A stretch of DNA of 64,000 bases from Nostoc favosum CHAB5714 (GCF_020829495.1 NZ_JAIVFQ010000001.1:62001-126000), one strand, 5' to 3'; shown: positions 1 through 8,870, counted from the first letter of the stretch. Program-made: numbers and translations. Notes: a model not told the origin generated them from the letters alone.

Positions 1-888
1 AAGGTGGTTGCTTTAGTAGATGCTGATACTATAGTGCATGTAAATTGGCTCAGAGAATTAGTCAGTCCTTTGGGGGATGCGAAAGTAGGGGCAACAACAG
101 GTAATCGTTGGTATGTACCGACAGGTAAGTATTGGGGATCTATAGTGCGCTACGTCGGCAATGTATCCACAGTCGTGCAAATGTTTCTCTTCCAGATTCC
201 TTGGGGTGGTACTTTAGCTGTGAAAACAGAAGTACTTCGCCAAACAGAACTGTTAGATAAGTGGGGACAAGCTTTAGGCGAAGATTTTATGATGCACGAC
301 ATCCTCAAAAAACAGGGGTTGCAGGTAAAGTTTGTGCCTTCACTGCTGATTGTAAATCGTGAAGAGACTAATTTATTCAACTTAATAGATTATCTCAAGC
401 GGCTCATCCTTTATTCTCGACTGTATCACCCACGTTGGTTAGCTTTAGTTAGTGAAGCTGTTTCTAGCATTTTGTTTCCTACTGCACTAATCATTTTAGT
501 TCTTGAGTCGTTGTTAGAGGCAAAATGGGAAGCTGCGACTCTCTTGTTAGGCTGCTATGGTGTCTATACTGTAGGGTTACTCTTAATAATGCTTGTGTTG
601 GAATTAGAGATACAGCGAGTGGTTCGCTCTAATGACCAGGCGATGCCTATCGGCAAGCCGTTCCACGTCTACGCAAAATTATCAGCTGCTACAATCATCA
701 AAATGTTAATTGCGATTCCCTTGACACAGTGGGTTTATGGGTTAGCGATGCTATCATCCCTCTGGGTTTCAACAGTCACTTGGCGCGGTGTTTCCTATCG
801 GGTTCAAGGGCCCTGGAATGTCCGCCTAGTCGAATATCGCCCTTATCAATGGTTAGATCAGCCTATTGATAGCAAGGTTTCTCTTTGA
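1..888 (+). CDS. Glycosyltransferase family 2 (C-terminal part, cut by window edge)
   Basis: This is the C-terminal part of a membrane-bound processive-type family 2 glycosyltransferase; the reading frame is open at base 1, so the true start lies outside the window. The visible part begins with the VDAD stretch, the metal/nucleotide-sugar binding DxD of GT-A enzymes. GEDF follows as the acceptor-binding ED motif, and then RLYHPRW, which resembles the Q/RxxRW motif. About three hydrophobic segments follow (near visible residues 150-205 and 225-260), as in cellulose-synthase/HAS-like enzymes that transfer sugar from a nucleotide donor at the membrane. The acceptor cannot be told. The next gene, a GT4 enzyme, lies 577 bp away behind a MITE, so an operon is unlikely. 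Confidence 0.8.
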   Translation, partial: KVVALVDADTIVHVNWLRELVSPLGDAKVGATTGNRWYVPTGKYWGSIVRYVGNVSTVVQMFLFQIPWGGTLAVKTEVLRQTELLDKWGQALGEDFMMHDILKKQGLQVKFVPSLLIVNREETNLFNLIDYLKRLILYSRLYHPRWLALVSEAVSSILFPTALIILVLESLLEAKWEAATLLLGCYGVYTVGLLLIMLVLELEIQRVVRSNDQAMPIGKPFHVYAKLSAATIIKMLIAIPLTQWVYGLAMLSSLWVSTVTWRGVSYRVQGPWNVRLVEYRPYQWLDQPIDSKVSL

Positions 889-1465
889 ACTAAATCGCTA
901 AATATGAACTAGGGCATGAAAGTTATTACACTAAACATTCCCTAGTCTTCAAATTATATAATCTTATATTTAGTAGAACTATATTAGTTATAACCCAATA
1001 CGCTTGGGTTAAGGCTAAAACCCTTTGTGAAATCAATTTTTTTAATGAACCTTATTAGGCGCAGAGAAGCCAGTGCGCCCTTGCGGTTAAGAGACTTGAA
1101 GCAACTGGCGCGACACAGAGAGAAGGAAAAAATGCTTAACTGAACTGTATTGAGTTATAACCTTTGTTAAAATACACGTTTTTGCTTGTTAATTACCTAA
1201 GTGTATTTGTATTCATGGCAAGGGTTTAGACAAATATATTAAGGGGAATTTTGACTTATTATTTTGGAGATTTTGATAGTTTCTAATCCAGGTTTAAAAA
1301 CATTATCTTAACAATCAATAACTTCGGCTATTTGAAAAGGCGTAAATCTTTAGTCTAACTATATTAGTGAGAATCTTTGAGCCAAATAATCAGGATGTTC
1401 ATGAAGCATTTCCTGCGTAAGTTCTAAATTCAAAACCAGCATTTTCGTGAAAGATTCCTTTTTTT
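889..1465. other. Intergenic region with a MITE
   Basis: This is an AT-rich gap without a credible gene. It holds a 157-bp miniature element at 996-1152 (listed separately). The rest, including the leader of the downstream glycosyltransferase, shows no recognisable promoter or terminator. Confidence 0.6.
996..1152. mobile_element. MITE, copy 1 of the CAATAC...GTATTG type
   Basis: The 157-bp element has imperfect terminal inverted repeats (CAATACGCTTGGGTTAAG against CAATACAGTTCAGTTAAG read inward). It is flanked by exact 10-bp direct repeats AGTTATAACC at 986-995 and 1153-1162. It has no coding capacity. A second copy lies at 8221-8405 with its own 10-bp direct repeats. The internal 55 bp at 1058-1112 recur identically inside a different element at 44870-45034. 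Confidence 0.8.
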
Positions 1466-2740
1466 ATGACTAAGAAACCACTTCGGATTGCACTGTTTAC
1501 AGGATTGTACGCTCCTTTCTTAACTGGAGTTTCCGTCGCAGTCCACCAACGGGTTCGTTGGTTGCTAGAGCAGGGACATGAGGTTTTTCTAATCCATCCG
1601 CAAATCAACGATCGCTATCCCAAAAATGTTGGCGATCGCCCCATGCCAGGTTTAAATGAAATTCAGTCTTTTCCCAACTTCTCTGCTTACGCATTCCCCA
1701 CCCAACCACTGCTATTTTACAAGTCTCTGCCTCAACCATTGAACTATCGCCATTGGAGCGATACCAAGTTGCTGGAGAAATTCCAGCCGGATATTATCAT
1801 AGTTGAAGAAGCCGCGCAAATGAGAGGTTTATACTCATTTTTCTTGCAAGGTTATGGTCGCCCAATCGGCACCGAATACGCAAGACGAACAGGCACGCCA
1901 ACAATATCACTCTTCCATACAGATATTGTTGCATATATCAAATATTACTTTGGGGATAAATTCTTTAACTTTGTTCGGCCGATCATTCCCGCTTTAGTCA
2001 AGCAATTTAGTGAGTCTTATGACTACAATTACTTTTCTTCTAAAGAACAACTCACTAAATACGAAGAACTGAAATGCCAACGTGCCGAATACGTTCCTTA
2101 TCAAGGCATCGATTGCGAAAAATTTCACCCGCGAAACATTTGTTACAACCCTATTCCTAACGACAACCGACCAACTCTCTTGTTTGTCGGACGCATCACC
2201 CCGGAAAAGAATGTCAACCAACTGCTTGATATCTTTCCACTCATCGCTGCCAAAATCCCTGATGTTCATCTGGTGATTGTTGGTAGTGGCCCACTAGATG
2301 AGGAAATTCGTCAGCGTGCCGAAAAATTTGGATCGGGTATTACTGTATGGGGCGAGTCTCACGGTACAGAACTTTTAGGTTGGTTTGCCAGAGCCGATGT
2401 CTTTGTCAATCCCTCCATTACGGAAAACTTCTGCACTACAAATAACGAAGCGCTAGCGTCTGGAACCCCTCTGGTTGCAGTTATTGCACCCTCAACCTCA
2501 GAACAGGTATCTCCTGGACGTAACGGCTTTCTTGCCCAACCCAACAACCCCACAGACTTTGCCCAAAGGGTGATTGCGATTTTAGAAAATCCCGAATTGA
2601 AAGCAGATATGACTCGGAACGCTCGCCCCTCCATACTTGACTTTGATTGGTCAGCATGTATGCAAAAATTTGAAGAGAAACTTTACCAAATCGTTGAAGG
2701 ATCACAGAAGGTAGTAGGTACAGGCAGTATCAGACGATAA
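1466..2740 (+). CDS. Glycosyltransferase family 4 (SqdX/PimB-like)
   Basis: This is a 424-residue GT-B fold retaining glycosyltransferase. The N-terminal domain begins RIALFTGLYAPFLTGVSVAV, the usual glycine-rich opening of GT4 enzymes. The C-terminal nucleotide-sugar domain starts near residue 235 (LLFVGRITPEKN) and carries the E-x7-E motif (ENFCTTNNE) near residue 318, which binds the donor sugar. Overall appearance is that of lipid or polysaccharide glycosyltransferases such as the sulfoquinovosyl/mannosyl transferases, but acceptor and donor cannot be assigned from sequence alone. It is a single-gene unit with a rho-independent terminator about 200 bp downstream. Confidence 0.85.
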   Translation: MTKKPLRIALFTGLYAPFLTGVSVAVHQRVRWLLEQGHEVFLIHPQINDRYPKNVGDRPMPGLNEIQSFPNFSAYAFPTQPLLFYKSLPQPLNYRHWSDTKLLEKFQPDIIIVEEAAQMRGLYSFFLQGYGRPIGTEYARRTGTPTISLFHTDIVAYIKYYFGDKFFNFVRPIIPALVKQFSESYDYNYFSSKEQLTKYEELKCQRAEYVPYQGIDCEKFHPRNICYNPIPNDNRPTLLFVGRITPEKNVNQLLDIFPLIAAKIPDVHLVIVGSGPLDEEIRQRAEKFGSGITVWGESHGTELLGWFARADVFVNPSITENFCTTNNEALASGTPLVAVIAPSTSEQVSPGRNGFLAQPNNPTDFAQRVIAILENPELKADMTRNARPSILDFDWSACMQKFEEKLYQIVEGSQKVVGTGSIRR

Positions 2741-2845
2741 CGTTGAAGGAGGCAGGGAGAGGTTCATCGAACTCACATTAATTAGCGATCGCTTGAGTTT
2801 GACAAAGCCTTTTAGTTCAAGGGTGCGATCGTAGACTCGCACTGG

Positions 2846-2944
2846 CTCCCCTTAATCCCCTCCTCGCTTGCGGGGAGGGGAGATAAAGCATAGCTTTGGC
2901 GGGGTGGGGTTCTTCCGGTTTAATAAGCAATCAAGCCGACATCA
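2846..2944. repeat. GC-rich dispersed repeat, degenerate MITE copy
   Basis: A G/C-rich core (CCCCTCC...GGAGGGG, GGCGGGGTGGGGTTCTTC) is followed by a TTTAATAAGCAATCAAG tail. The same core and tail form one half of the element at 40356-40545 and, inverted, of 16614-16757. Here the right end has decayed to CCGACATCA and no left inverted repeat is seen, so it is an old or truncated copy. Confidence 0.65.
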
Positions 2945-2946
2945 AA

Positions 2947-2974
2947 CAAAGCCTGCTTATGCAGGCTTTGTTTT
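2947..2974 (+). terminator. Rho-independent terminator
   Basis: A perfect 10-bp stem, CAAAGCCTGC (2947-2956) and GCAGGCTTTG (2961-2970), closes a TTAT loop and is followed by TTTT. It probably ends the upstream glycosyltransferase transcript. The T-run is on the plus-strand side; the minus-strand gene ending at 3040 might use it weakly. Confidence 0.75.
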
Positions 2975-3039
2975 AGATAACCCCAGACTAAAGCTCTGTG
3001 GGCGCTTTCATATTTTTGCAGGAGATTGAAGAACTAATT

Positions 3040-3564
3040 TTAATCAACTGCTCTCTTCACTGCATTGCCTGCATCTTCGGCTGCATTCTGGGTATTTCCC
3101 TTAAGATTTTCAATTCCTCGTTGAGTCCCCTTAACAACACCTTTCCGAACTTCTTCAACTGAACTGCCGATATCTTCACCCAGATTTTTCCCTCTTTGAC
3201 CCAAGGGTGTACCTTCCTTGAAATTGCGGACATATTCCCCTGGACTTTCAACCCCTTTCTCATCAATCCTCTTTTCAGCATTTCTTGCCAGCGCATCAGC
3301 TTTGTCATTCGCTGCCTTTTCATCTGTCGCTCTAGGATCTACATCACTAAAGTTATTTATCCCACCAGCAGGAGAAGAGAGTGGATAATCTTTTGTGGGA
3401 TCGTATCGTTTGGTATAACCTGATTGCTGCTCAGGCTGTGGTGGTTGTGTTGCTACTCCTGGATCGCCACAAGCTTGTGTCAGAAATAAGAATATTCCTG
3501 CAAAAAAAACAGTTAAAACTTTCAAGGGACGAATGCTTTTGAGCCAATTCATTGCTTTTTTCAT
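3040..3564 (-). CDS. Small lipoprotein, paralogue of the next gene
   Basis: This 174-residue predicted lipoprotein has a lysine-rich N-terminus, a hydrophobic segment (residues about 15-30) and the lipobox LTQAC, with Cys about residue 32 as the lipidation site. The mature part is low-complexity, rich in Asn, Lys, Glu and Asp. It has an amphipathic tail (EEVRKGVVKGTQRGIENLKG) reminiscent of LEA-like or stress-induced helical proteins. It lies 98 bp downstream of a paralogue (3663-4229) that shares the MxxxxxFLxxI-R signal segment and lipobox. The family resembles small cyanobacterial lipoproteins sometimes called low-temperature-induced (possibly DUF6658), but I cannot assign a function. Confidence 0.75.
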   Translation of the reverse strand: MKKAMNWLKSIRPLKVLTVFFAGIFLFLTQACGDPGVATQPPQPEQQSGYTKRYDPTKDYPLSSPAGGINNFSDVDPRATDEKAANDKADALARNAEKRIDEKGVESPGEYVRNFKEGTPLGQRGKNLGEDIGSSVEEVRKGVVKGTQRGIENLKGNTQNAAEDAGNAVKRAVD

Positions 3565-3662
3565 ACTTCTACTCCGTGCATTTTTGTGACTAAGTTAAAC
3601 TTCAACCAAGATGGCATTTGGAATTAATTTTGCATTCCAAGCATTCAGACAAAATAAGAGTT

Positions 3663-4229
3663 CTATCTGCCTACTGCTGGATTTGGCTGTAATTCAGGTC
3701 TAGCAGCAGCTTCATCTCCCTTATCTTGCAAAAAGCCCGAAGCTTTTTCAACATTCTCTTTTACAGTCTCAATCCGGTCTTGAATCCGATCTCCTACGTT
3801 TGGTTCATTCTGAATCAAACCACCTGGTTCAGGTTGTTGGAAGTCCTTATCTGTGATGATTGGCAGTTCTGCTTCTTTCTGGACTCGACCTGCTGGTGTT
3901 TCGGCACCAGGATAAAGTATCTCGGATTCTCTATTTGTAGCAATCAACAATTCCGAACCTGGTTGTAAGCTAGCTTGGTCGTGTCCCCGATTGGCTTTTG
4001 GGTTTGCTATTTTCGGATCGGTAGACAATCTGTTGTTGGTATAGTTGTCTCCACCATTCTTATAAGGATTGTTTGCTCCACCAGCTTGTACAGCAGGATT
4101 TTGTGGATTTGCACCTTGAGCATTTGCCCCACTACAAGCAGTGCTAACTATCAACAATAGTCCAGCTAAAAAGATAGTTACTATCTGGCGCAATCTTATT
4201 TTTTTCAAGAATAGTCTCACAGTGTTCAC
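3663..4229 (-). CDS. Small lipoprotein, paralogue of the downstream gene
   Basis: This 188-residue predicted lipoprotein has the basic start MNTVRLFLKKIRLRQ, a hydrophobic segment and the lipobox VSTAC. The mature region is Asn/Gly/Pro-rich, then turns charged and probably helical near the C-terminus (RIQDRIETVKENVEKASGFL). Signal segment and tail resemble the protein at 3040-3564, so the two are likely tandem duplicates in one operon. A GGAGGACTAC-like stretch just upstream of the ATG serves as ribosome binding site. Function is unknown; an envelope or stress role is an inference from the lipobox and amphipathic tail only. Confidence 0.75.
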   Translation of the reverse strand: MNTVRLFLKKIRLRQIVTIFLAGLLLIVSTACSGANAQGANPQNPAVQAGGANNPYKNGGDNYTNNRLSTDPKIANPKANRGHDQASLQPGSELLIATNRESEILYPGAETPAGRVQKEAELPIITDKDFQQPEPGGLIQNEPNVGDRIQDRIETVKENVEKASGFLQDKGDEAAARPELQPNPAVGR

Positions 4230-4569
4230 GTAGTCCTCCTTACCAAAATATTAATAAGTTAAGAGTTTGCTGAATCTTTGGAGTGGTCAGCAAGTTATTG
4301 TGCTTGTCTTGGTTCGCTCATTCGATAACCTTTTTTAAGGATATGAATAATAAAATGCACTTGACCTCTAGCGCAGGCTACATTTTAAGTACTACAAAAA
4401 TAATATTTTTATCTAACTCTAGAGAGATATAAAATAAAGTAATATAGGTTTCGTAAAAAGAACTGCATCAACCTGTTTGATACTTCAAAAGCTTTGAATA
4501 GGTAGCTGATGTACTGTAATAGTTGAGGCATTGGCCCCTTGTTGCTCTAACCGTTAAATTACTAAATTG
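4230..4569. promoter_or_regulatory. Divergent intergenic region
   Basis: This 340-bp AT-rich gap separates the minus-strand lipoprotein pair from a plus-strand membrane protein and must carry both promoters. No clear -10/-35 pair, operator or repeat could be singled out. Confidence 0.4.
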
Positions 4570-5490
4570 ATGAAGCAATTTTCACGTTGGATAATTTTGG
4601 GCGCAACGCTGTTTTTTTTAGCGAAAGCTCTGAAGGATAACTGGATTGGAGTGACTGCCATCCGCATTGATGGGGTAGGATGGGCAATTATAGCGATCGC
4701 TACAGGCGTAACTTTACTAGCGCATACTTGGGCAGGCTGGATCTGGACTTGGATTCTGCAAGACTTAAATCAACCTGTATCGCCTCCCCAGTTCATCCAA
4801 GTTTACCTAAAAACGAACATAGCAAAGTATTTACCAGGTAATATCTGGCATTACTACGGGCGAATTGTAGCCGCCAAAAATGCCAATGTTTCTGCTGGTG
4901 CAGCCACCTTAAGCGTTTTGCTAGAACCCCTACTCATGCTAGCGGCTGCTTTAATCATCATTGTCTTATGCAGTAGCCAATTTGCAGCAGCTAATAGTAC
5001 TTTTGTTCTGCAAATACTACAATTGCTGAGTTTAGCGGTAGTTCTTTGTGCGATTCATCCTTGGTTTTTAAACCCAGTTATTCGCTTTTTGTACAAATTG
5101 AAAGCAAAAAAGTCTGCTGTCACGACTGAACCAACTGTTCCCTTCAGTCTTAAAAGCTATCCCTTACGGCCTTTGTTAGGAGAATTGGGCTTTATGGGAC
5201 TACGCGCCACTGGGTTTATATTAACTATGTTCGCCTTGGGTTCGTTTAATGTGAATCAAGTTCCTTTGTTATTAGGGGCTTTTAGCTGCGCTTGGTTGTT
5301 GGGGCTTGTGATTCCGGGTGCGCCTGGTGGGTTAGGTGTTTTTGAAGCGACTGCGTATGAACTTTTACGACACCACTTTCCATCTGCCCTAGTATTTAGT
5401 GCGATCGCTCTATATCGCCTCATTAGTATTCTAGCTGAAACTGCGGGTGCTGCTTTGGCTTGGTTAGACGAACGCCTTGCTAAATCATGA
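4570..5490 (+). CDS. UPF0104 / lysylphosphatidylglycerol synthase-like flippase domain protein
   Basis: This 306-residue integral membrane protein has about eight hydrophobic segments. The pattern KTNIAKYLPGNIWHYYGR near residue 80 and the C-terminal LVIPGAPGGLGVFEA motif are hallmarks of the UPF0104/YbhN/AglD group. That group is homologous to the N-terminal membrane (flippase-like) domain of MprF lysylphosphatidylglycerol synthases. The catalytic aminoacyl-transferase domain of MprF is absent. The ATG at 4570 is taken as the start; a TTG one codon upstream is also open. Related proteins often sit near lipid or polysaccharide glycosyltransferases, as here. The substrate is unknown. Confidence 0.8.
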   Translation: MKQFSRWIILGATLFFLAKALKDNWIGVTAIRIDGVGWAIIAIATGVTLLAHTWAGWIWTWILQDLNQPVSPPQFIQVYLKTNIAKYLPGNIWHYYGRIVAAKNANVSAGAATLSVLLEPLLMLAAALIIIVLCSSQFAAANSTFVLQILQLLSLAVVLCAIHPWFLNPVIRFLYKLKAKKSAVTTEPTVPFSLKSYPLRPLLGELGFMGLRATGFILTMFALGSFNVNQVPLLLGAFSCAWLLGLVIPGAPGGLGVFEATAYELLRHHFPSALVFSAIALYRLISILAETAGAALAWLDERLAKS

Positions 5491-5502
5491 ATCAGACGAC
5501 AC

Positions 5503-6822
5503 TCATTTTTGTCTATCCACCTTCATCTGTGAAAACACCCGATAAGCATCCAGATTTAACTGCGGATTACTACTTTGGTCTTCTTCGATCTTAATTAAGT
5601 TGTATTCTACATTTTCTGCGTAAATTGCAAACGTTATATTAAAAATTTCCATAAAATTGATTACCCACTTACACTCATCTTCAGGATATTTTTCGTAATA
5701 GCGAATCAGATGAGCAATTTTAATCTCTAAATGCCTACGGGAATTTCTACAAATCAAAATAGTCTTTAACAGGATAATAACTAATGTTAAAGAGTGACCT
5801 TGGGTAAGCAATAGTATAAATAATAACGAAGGTTCTTTACCATTTTCTGTTGTAAAACAATCAATAACTCGATTACAGGTTCTCAAAAATAATTCCTTAG
5901 TGAGAATTTCTTGATTATAATCTTTCTTCCATAAAGATAAATTTTCTGCAAACTGCTGCCGCAAAGTCTTAACTAATTCTTGATTATCTACAGAAAAAAA
6001 TAGATATTTTTCTATACTTATTTTAAATTGTTCAAGGGTTTGCCCTTGAGTTTGCTTAATAAATATATTGGCAATATTCTCATGGCTAAATACACCCTTT
6101 TTTAAAACAATCGCTTTTATTAAACGCAGAACATTATCTCCCAAGACACTGGGATTTTTGTAGCGTGTTGTGCTTGAGACGGCAGATTGAGAACGAGCTA
6201 TATACATTGCCAGTTCAAACTTATATTTATCTTTAATCTGTCTAGAAAGCTTTCTGGCAGCCTCTTGTTGCTCTCTTGGATTATTCTCATTAACAGATTG
6301 AGCAACTAAGAAATAGGAAGTGTAGCGATTAGCCCAATGACCTTTATATAATTCGTCATGTTTAGCAGCAAATAGTTTTATTTCTTGATAGTCTTTGCTA
6401 TTTATAAAATTCTCTAGCCAGCTTTTACAGATATTTATTGCTGGAAAATAATTAGCTTTTAATTCTAGGTTTTTAATAGCAAATAAATTAATTAATTCTT
6501 GGATATACTTATCTTTTCTGTTAGTTTTCCAAGTATTAATTATTATATATATGCACCGCTTAAGTGTATTACGAAAATCATCTTCTTTATCATCTAAAAA
6601 AATCTTGTATATTCCAGGTATAGAATAACAATATTCTGAATCGAGTCCGTCTATAAATAAAGCTTTGAATTTGCGTAAAACTTCATCTGGCGACATTGTG
6701 TTGACAGCTTCTATGAAGAAAGTATAAACCTCTTCTTGTGCAATTTGCACATTTACCTGTCTAGAGTGAGACGTAATACAATGGGGATATTCCTGACTAA
6801 TTGATAAACTATTAGCGGTCAT
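5503..6822 (-). CDS. Hypothetical protein, 439 aa, helical
   Basis: I do not recognise this protein. It has 439 residues and is Ile/Leu/Asn/Lys-rich with no signal peptide and no convincing transmembrane segment. It looks mostly alpha-helical, with short hydrophobic helices such as LLFILLLTQGHSLTLVIILL near residue 335. No catalytic motif was found. The codon use is more AT-rich than that of its neighbours, which may mean recent acquisition or relaxed selection. It converges on the UPF0104 gene, whose stop is 12 bp away. A start further downstream is possible; the ATG given is the first in frame. Confidence 0.65.
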   Translation of the reverse strand: MTANSLSISQEYPHCITSHSRQVNVQIAQEEVYTFFIEAVNTMSPDEVLRKFKALFIDGLDSEYCYSIPGIYKIFLDDKEDDFRNTLKRCIYIIINTWKTNRKDKYIQELINLFAIKNLELKANYFPAINICKSWLENFINSKDYQEIKLFAAKHDELYKGHWANRYTSYFLVAQSVNENNPREQQEAARKLSRQIKDKYKFELAMYIARSQSAVSSTTRYKNPSVLGDNVLRLIKAIVLKKGVFSHENIANIFIKQTQGQTLEQFKISIEKYLFFSVDNQELVKTLRQQFAENLSLWKKDYNQEILTKELFLRTCNRVIDCFTTENGKEPSLLFILLLTQGHSLTLVIILLKTILICRNSRRHLEIKIAHLIRYYEKYPEDECKWVINFMEIFNITFAIYAENVEYNLIKIEEDQSSNPQLNLDAYRVFSQMKVDRQK

Positions 6823-7512
6823 TTCAGTTATCAGGATAAAAAGGTTTCATGTTCATATTATTACCAGCTTAACCTTGGTGAACAGTAGCATCAATCTATT
6901 CTTGAGAAATTCAGTAATCTTTTTACACAAATTTGATAAACTCCGGCTATAGATAAAGTATTAAAGATAAATTGTTTAATCCTTTATCAAATACTCCAGT
7001 GGAACTGCTTACTCTTATAGCGATTCTCATTTGCATAAGCTACATGGGTAGGGACACGGCATTACCCATAGGTGTCAACTTAAGCGCTTAACTGAAGGCT
7101 TGACTCACCCGCCTGGAACTAAAGTTCAAGGCTACAAGCTTTAGTCTACTTCAGTAGACTAAAGATTCTTGAGTATATTTATTTAGTCATCTGAAGATGA
7201 CTTTTGCTATTAGCAAGGAACTTCAGTTTCTTGCGGGACATGACTTTTACGTTAAGTTCACACCAATGGGCATTACCGTGTTCTTATTCGTGTTCATCTG
7301 TAGTTAATTCTTTTTTCTGTACCTTATACCAATTCACGAAAACCTTGATACATATAAATTTATCGCAGGGGCATGGCAAAGACAAGCCCTTACTAGCGTA
7401 TTTGTATCATTCATTATTAAAGTGAAATGGTATTACCCATGCGGGAACCCCTATAACCATCACAGCAAGTAAATAACTGTACAGGCGAGTTCATCTATTC
7501 ATTATGTATGCG
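6823..7512. other. Long intergenic region with small hairpin repeats
   Basis: No credible gene is present. The stretch 7100-7200 holds a repeat of the type also seen at 61890-62060: GGAACTAAAGTTC, then a hairpin CTTTAGTCTAC...GTAGACTAAAG (7139-7165) and a second small hairpin AGTCATCTGAAGATGACT (about 7185-7202). These look like the structured ends left by IS200/IS605-like elements. Short open frames here lack ribosome binding sites and family resemblance. Confidence 0.5.
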
Positions 7513-7545
7513 AAAAGACTCCTATACAAAATATGGGAGTCTTTT
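7513..7545 (-). terminator. Rho-independent terminator of the tRNA-Leu gene
   Basis: A 10-bp stem, AAAAGACTCC (7513-7522) and GGAGTCTTTT (7536-7545), lies 12 bp past the 3' end of the minus-strand tRNA gene. Read on the minus strand it ends in TCTTTT, giving the U-tract. Confidence 0.75.
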
Positions 7546-7556
7546 CATATGTCAGA

Positions 7557-7926
7557 TGGGGGTGGAGGGACTTGAACCCACACGACCTATTACGGTCAAC
7601 GGATTTTCATTCTCCCGCAGTTTTCACTGCTACCTGATGGCTTTAGCAAAGTCAGGATTTTGAGAATTGGACTCTCCCTTTACCCTCGGCTTAACGTTAG
7701 GGTAGCTCCCGTCGGGTCTCTGCACCTTCCCTTAATTTTGGATTTTGGATTGTCGACTAATCGCAAATCTAAAATCGCAAATCTAAAATTTTTGGGCTTG
7801 GCTCAGGATTGCCATGTCTGTCACCAGATTTAGGTTTCCCTGAGTTTGAGAGCTTTCACTTGAGGGATTTCTCCTTCAAGGCTCAGTTATCTAAGTCCGT
7901 AGCGTCTACCATTCCGCCACACCCCC
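7557..7926 (-). tRNA. trnL-UAA: tRNA-Leu(UAA), interrupted by a group I intron
   Basis: On the minus strand the 5' exon (7926-7893) reads from GGGGGTGTGGCGGAATGG to ACGGACTT. The 3' exon (7607-7557) reads from AAAATCCG through the T-arm GGGTTCAAGTCCC to the acceptor CCACCCCC plus A. Joined, the exons form a complete tRNA with a long variable arm and anticodon UAA; CCA is not encoded. The split falls between the first and second anticodon bases, the classical position in cyanobacteria and chloroplasts. A terminator follows at 7513-7545. Confidence 0.95.
7608..7892 (-). ncRNA. Group I intron of tRNA-Leu(UAA)
   Basis: This 285-nt intron starts AGATAACTGAGCC directly after the U of the anticodon loop and ends in G directly before AAAATCC, as expected for the 5' U and terminal omega-G of group I introns. 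Internal segments match the conserved core of the cyanobacterial tRNA-Leu intron (GACTCTCCC-type P7/P3 region around 7660-7700). The P6b region (about 7735-7790) is built of heptamers (TAGATTT, GCGATTT and AATCCAA variants), typical of Nostoc strains. No homing endonuclease gene is inside. Confidence 0.92.
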
Positions 7927-8633
7927 GCAGGTGTTTGGCAACTAGTATAACTAGTTATTTTTTGGAGGCAGCAAATACCTCCTCATCTATTCCACCATCA
8001 ATTGTGTCTTTTGTCCAACTAGATTGAAAATATTTTTTCCAGATTGGGCGATTGTTTTCTAGAGTTACAAGTTTTCCTTGTTTCCTCGTAATCAATCTGG
8101 ATGAGTTTTCCATCTTGTCTTGCTAGAGCATTTTTTATGGCAGATTTAGTATCTTAGCATAATACTACCTTTTGTCAATCAATCTGGACATAAACGAGGA
8201 ATTCTGGGGTAGTTATGTTGCAATACGCTTGGGTTAAGGCTAAAACTCTTTATCAAAGTCATTTTTTTTAACGACGAACCACAGAGGCGCAGAGAAGCCA
8301 GTGCGCCCTTGCGGTTCCCCGACTTGTTCGCGCAGCGTCTCCCCTTGGGAGAAGCAACTGGCGCGACACAGAGAGAAGAAAAAAATGCTTAACTGAACTG
8401 TATTGAGTTATGTTGACCAAGAGGCAAGGGAGCAGGGAGCAAGGGGAAGAAGACAAAGGCACAAGGAGAATTGGGGACAAGGGGAAAGACTTATTGCAAG
8501 TTCTCACTTCTTGTCCCCTTGTCTCCCCTGCCCCCTGCCCCCTGCCTCTTCTTTGAAAGCGTCATAACTATACTTTCCTCAGTTTCGCTCTTCAGCCTAT
8601 GATGGAAAACAGATGCTTAAGACTTGAAAGTTT
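7927..8633. other. Intergenic region with MITE and low-complexity tract
   Basis: Apart from the MITE at 8221-8405, the region holds a purine-rich run (8412-8480, AGGGAGCAGGGAGCAAGGGG-like) and a pyrimidine-rich run (8505-8555). The two can pair as an imperfect long inverted repeat. The promoter of ndhL should lie in the last 100 bp. Confidence 0.5.
8221..8405. mobile_element. MITE, copy 2 of the CAATAC...GTATTG type
   Basis: This 185-bp copy of the element at 996-1152 has the same termini. Exact 10-bp direct repeats AGTTATGTTG flank it at 8211-8220 and 8406-8415. It carries about 28 extra bases (around 8322-8352) containing the dispersed motif GCGTCTCCCCTTGGGAGAAG, which also occurs at about 28487. 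It is non-coding. Confidence 0.8.
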
Positions 8634-8846
8634 ATGATTGTCGCCCTGCTGTATCTGATTTTGGCTGGAGCTTACCTTCTGGTAATCCCAATTGCTATTT
8701 TGCTGTACCTGAAGCAGCGTTGGTATGTAGCTACCTCCATCGAGCGTACCTTTATGTACTTTTTGGTGTTCTTCTTCTTTCCGGGTTTATTGGTTCTATC
8801 GCCGTTTCTAAATTTTCGACCCCAACGGCGACAAATTGAAGTTTAA
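8634..8846 (+). CDS. ndhL: NAD(P)H-quinone oxidoreductase subunit L
   Basis: This 70-residue subunit belongs to the cyanobacterial NDH-1 complex of the thylakoid membrane, required for cyclic electron flow, respiration and CO2 uptake. It has two hydrophobic helices (residues 2-24 and 40-58) around the conserved [20 protein letters not shown] segment, and the usual short basic tail with FRPQRR. Length matches the family. It is followed 24 bp later by a DUF3007 gene and then trpA, an order I recall as common in cyanobacteria. Confidence 0.93.
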   Translation: MIVALLYLILAGAYLLVIPIAILLYLKQRWYVATSIERTFMYFLVFFFFPGLLVLSPFLNFRPQRRQIEV

Positions 8847-8870
8847 CTAAATTGGTAGGTCATAACTCTC

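Noticed and set aside
3057-3323. Overlapping minus-strand frame inside the lipoprotein gene
   Set aside because: It is out of frame with the lipobox-bearing gene and has no start signal.
7809-8027. Short plus-strand frame across the tRNA-Leu gene
   Set aside because: It overlaps the 5' exon and intron of the tRNA on the other strand and shows no protein family signal.
8268-8507. Minus-strand open frame rich in Ser/Leu
   Set aside because: It lies across a MITE and a low-complexity tract, and a matching repeat elsewhere breaks the frame.
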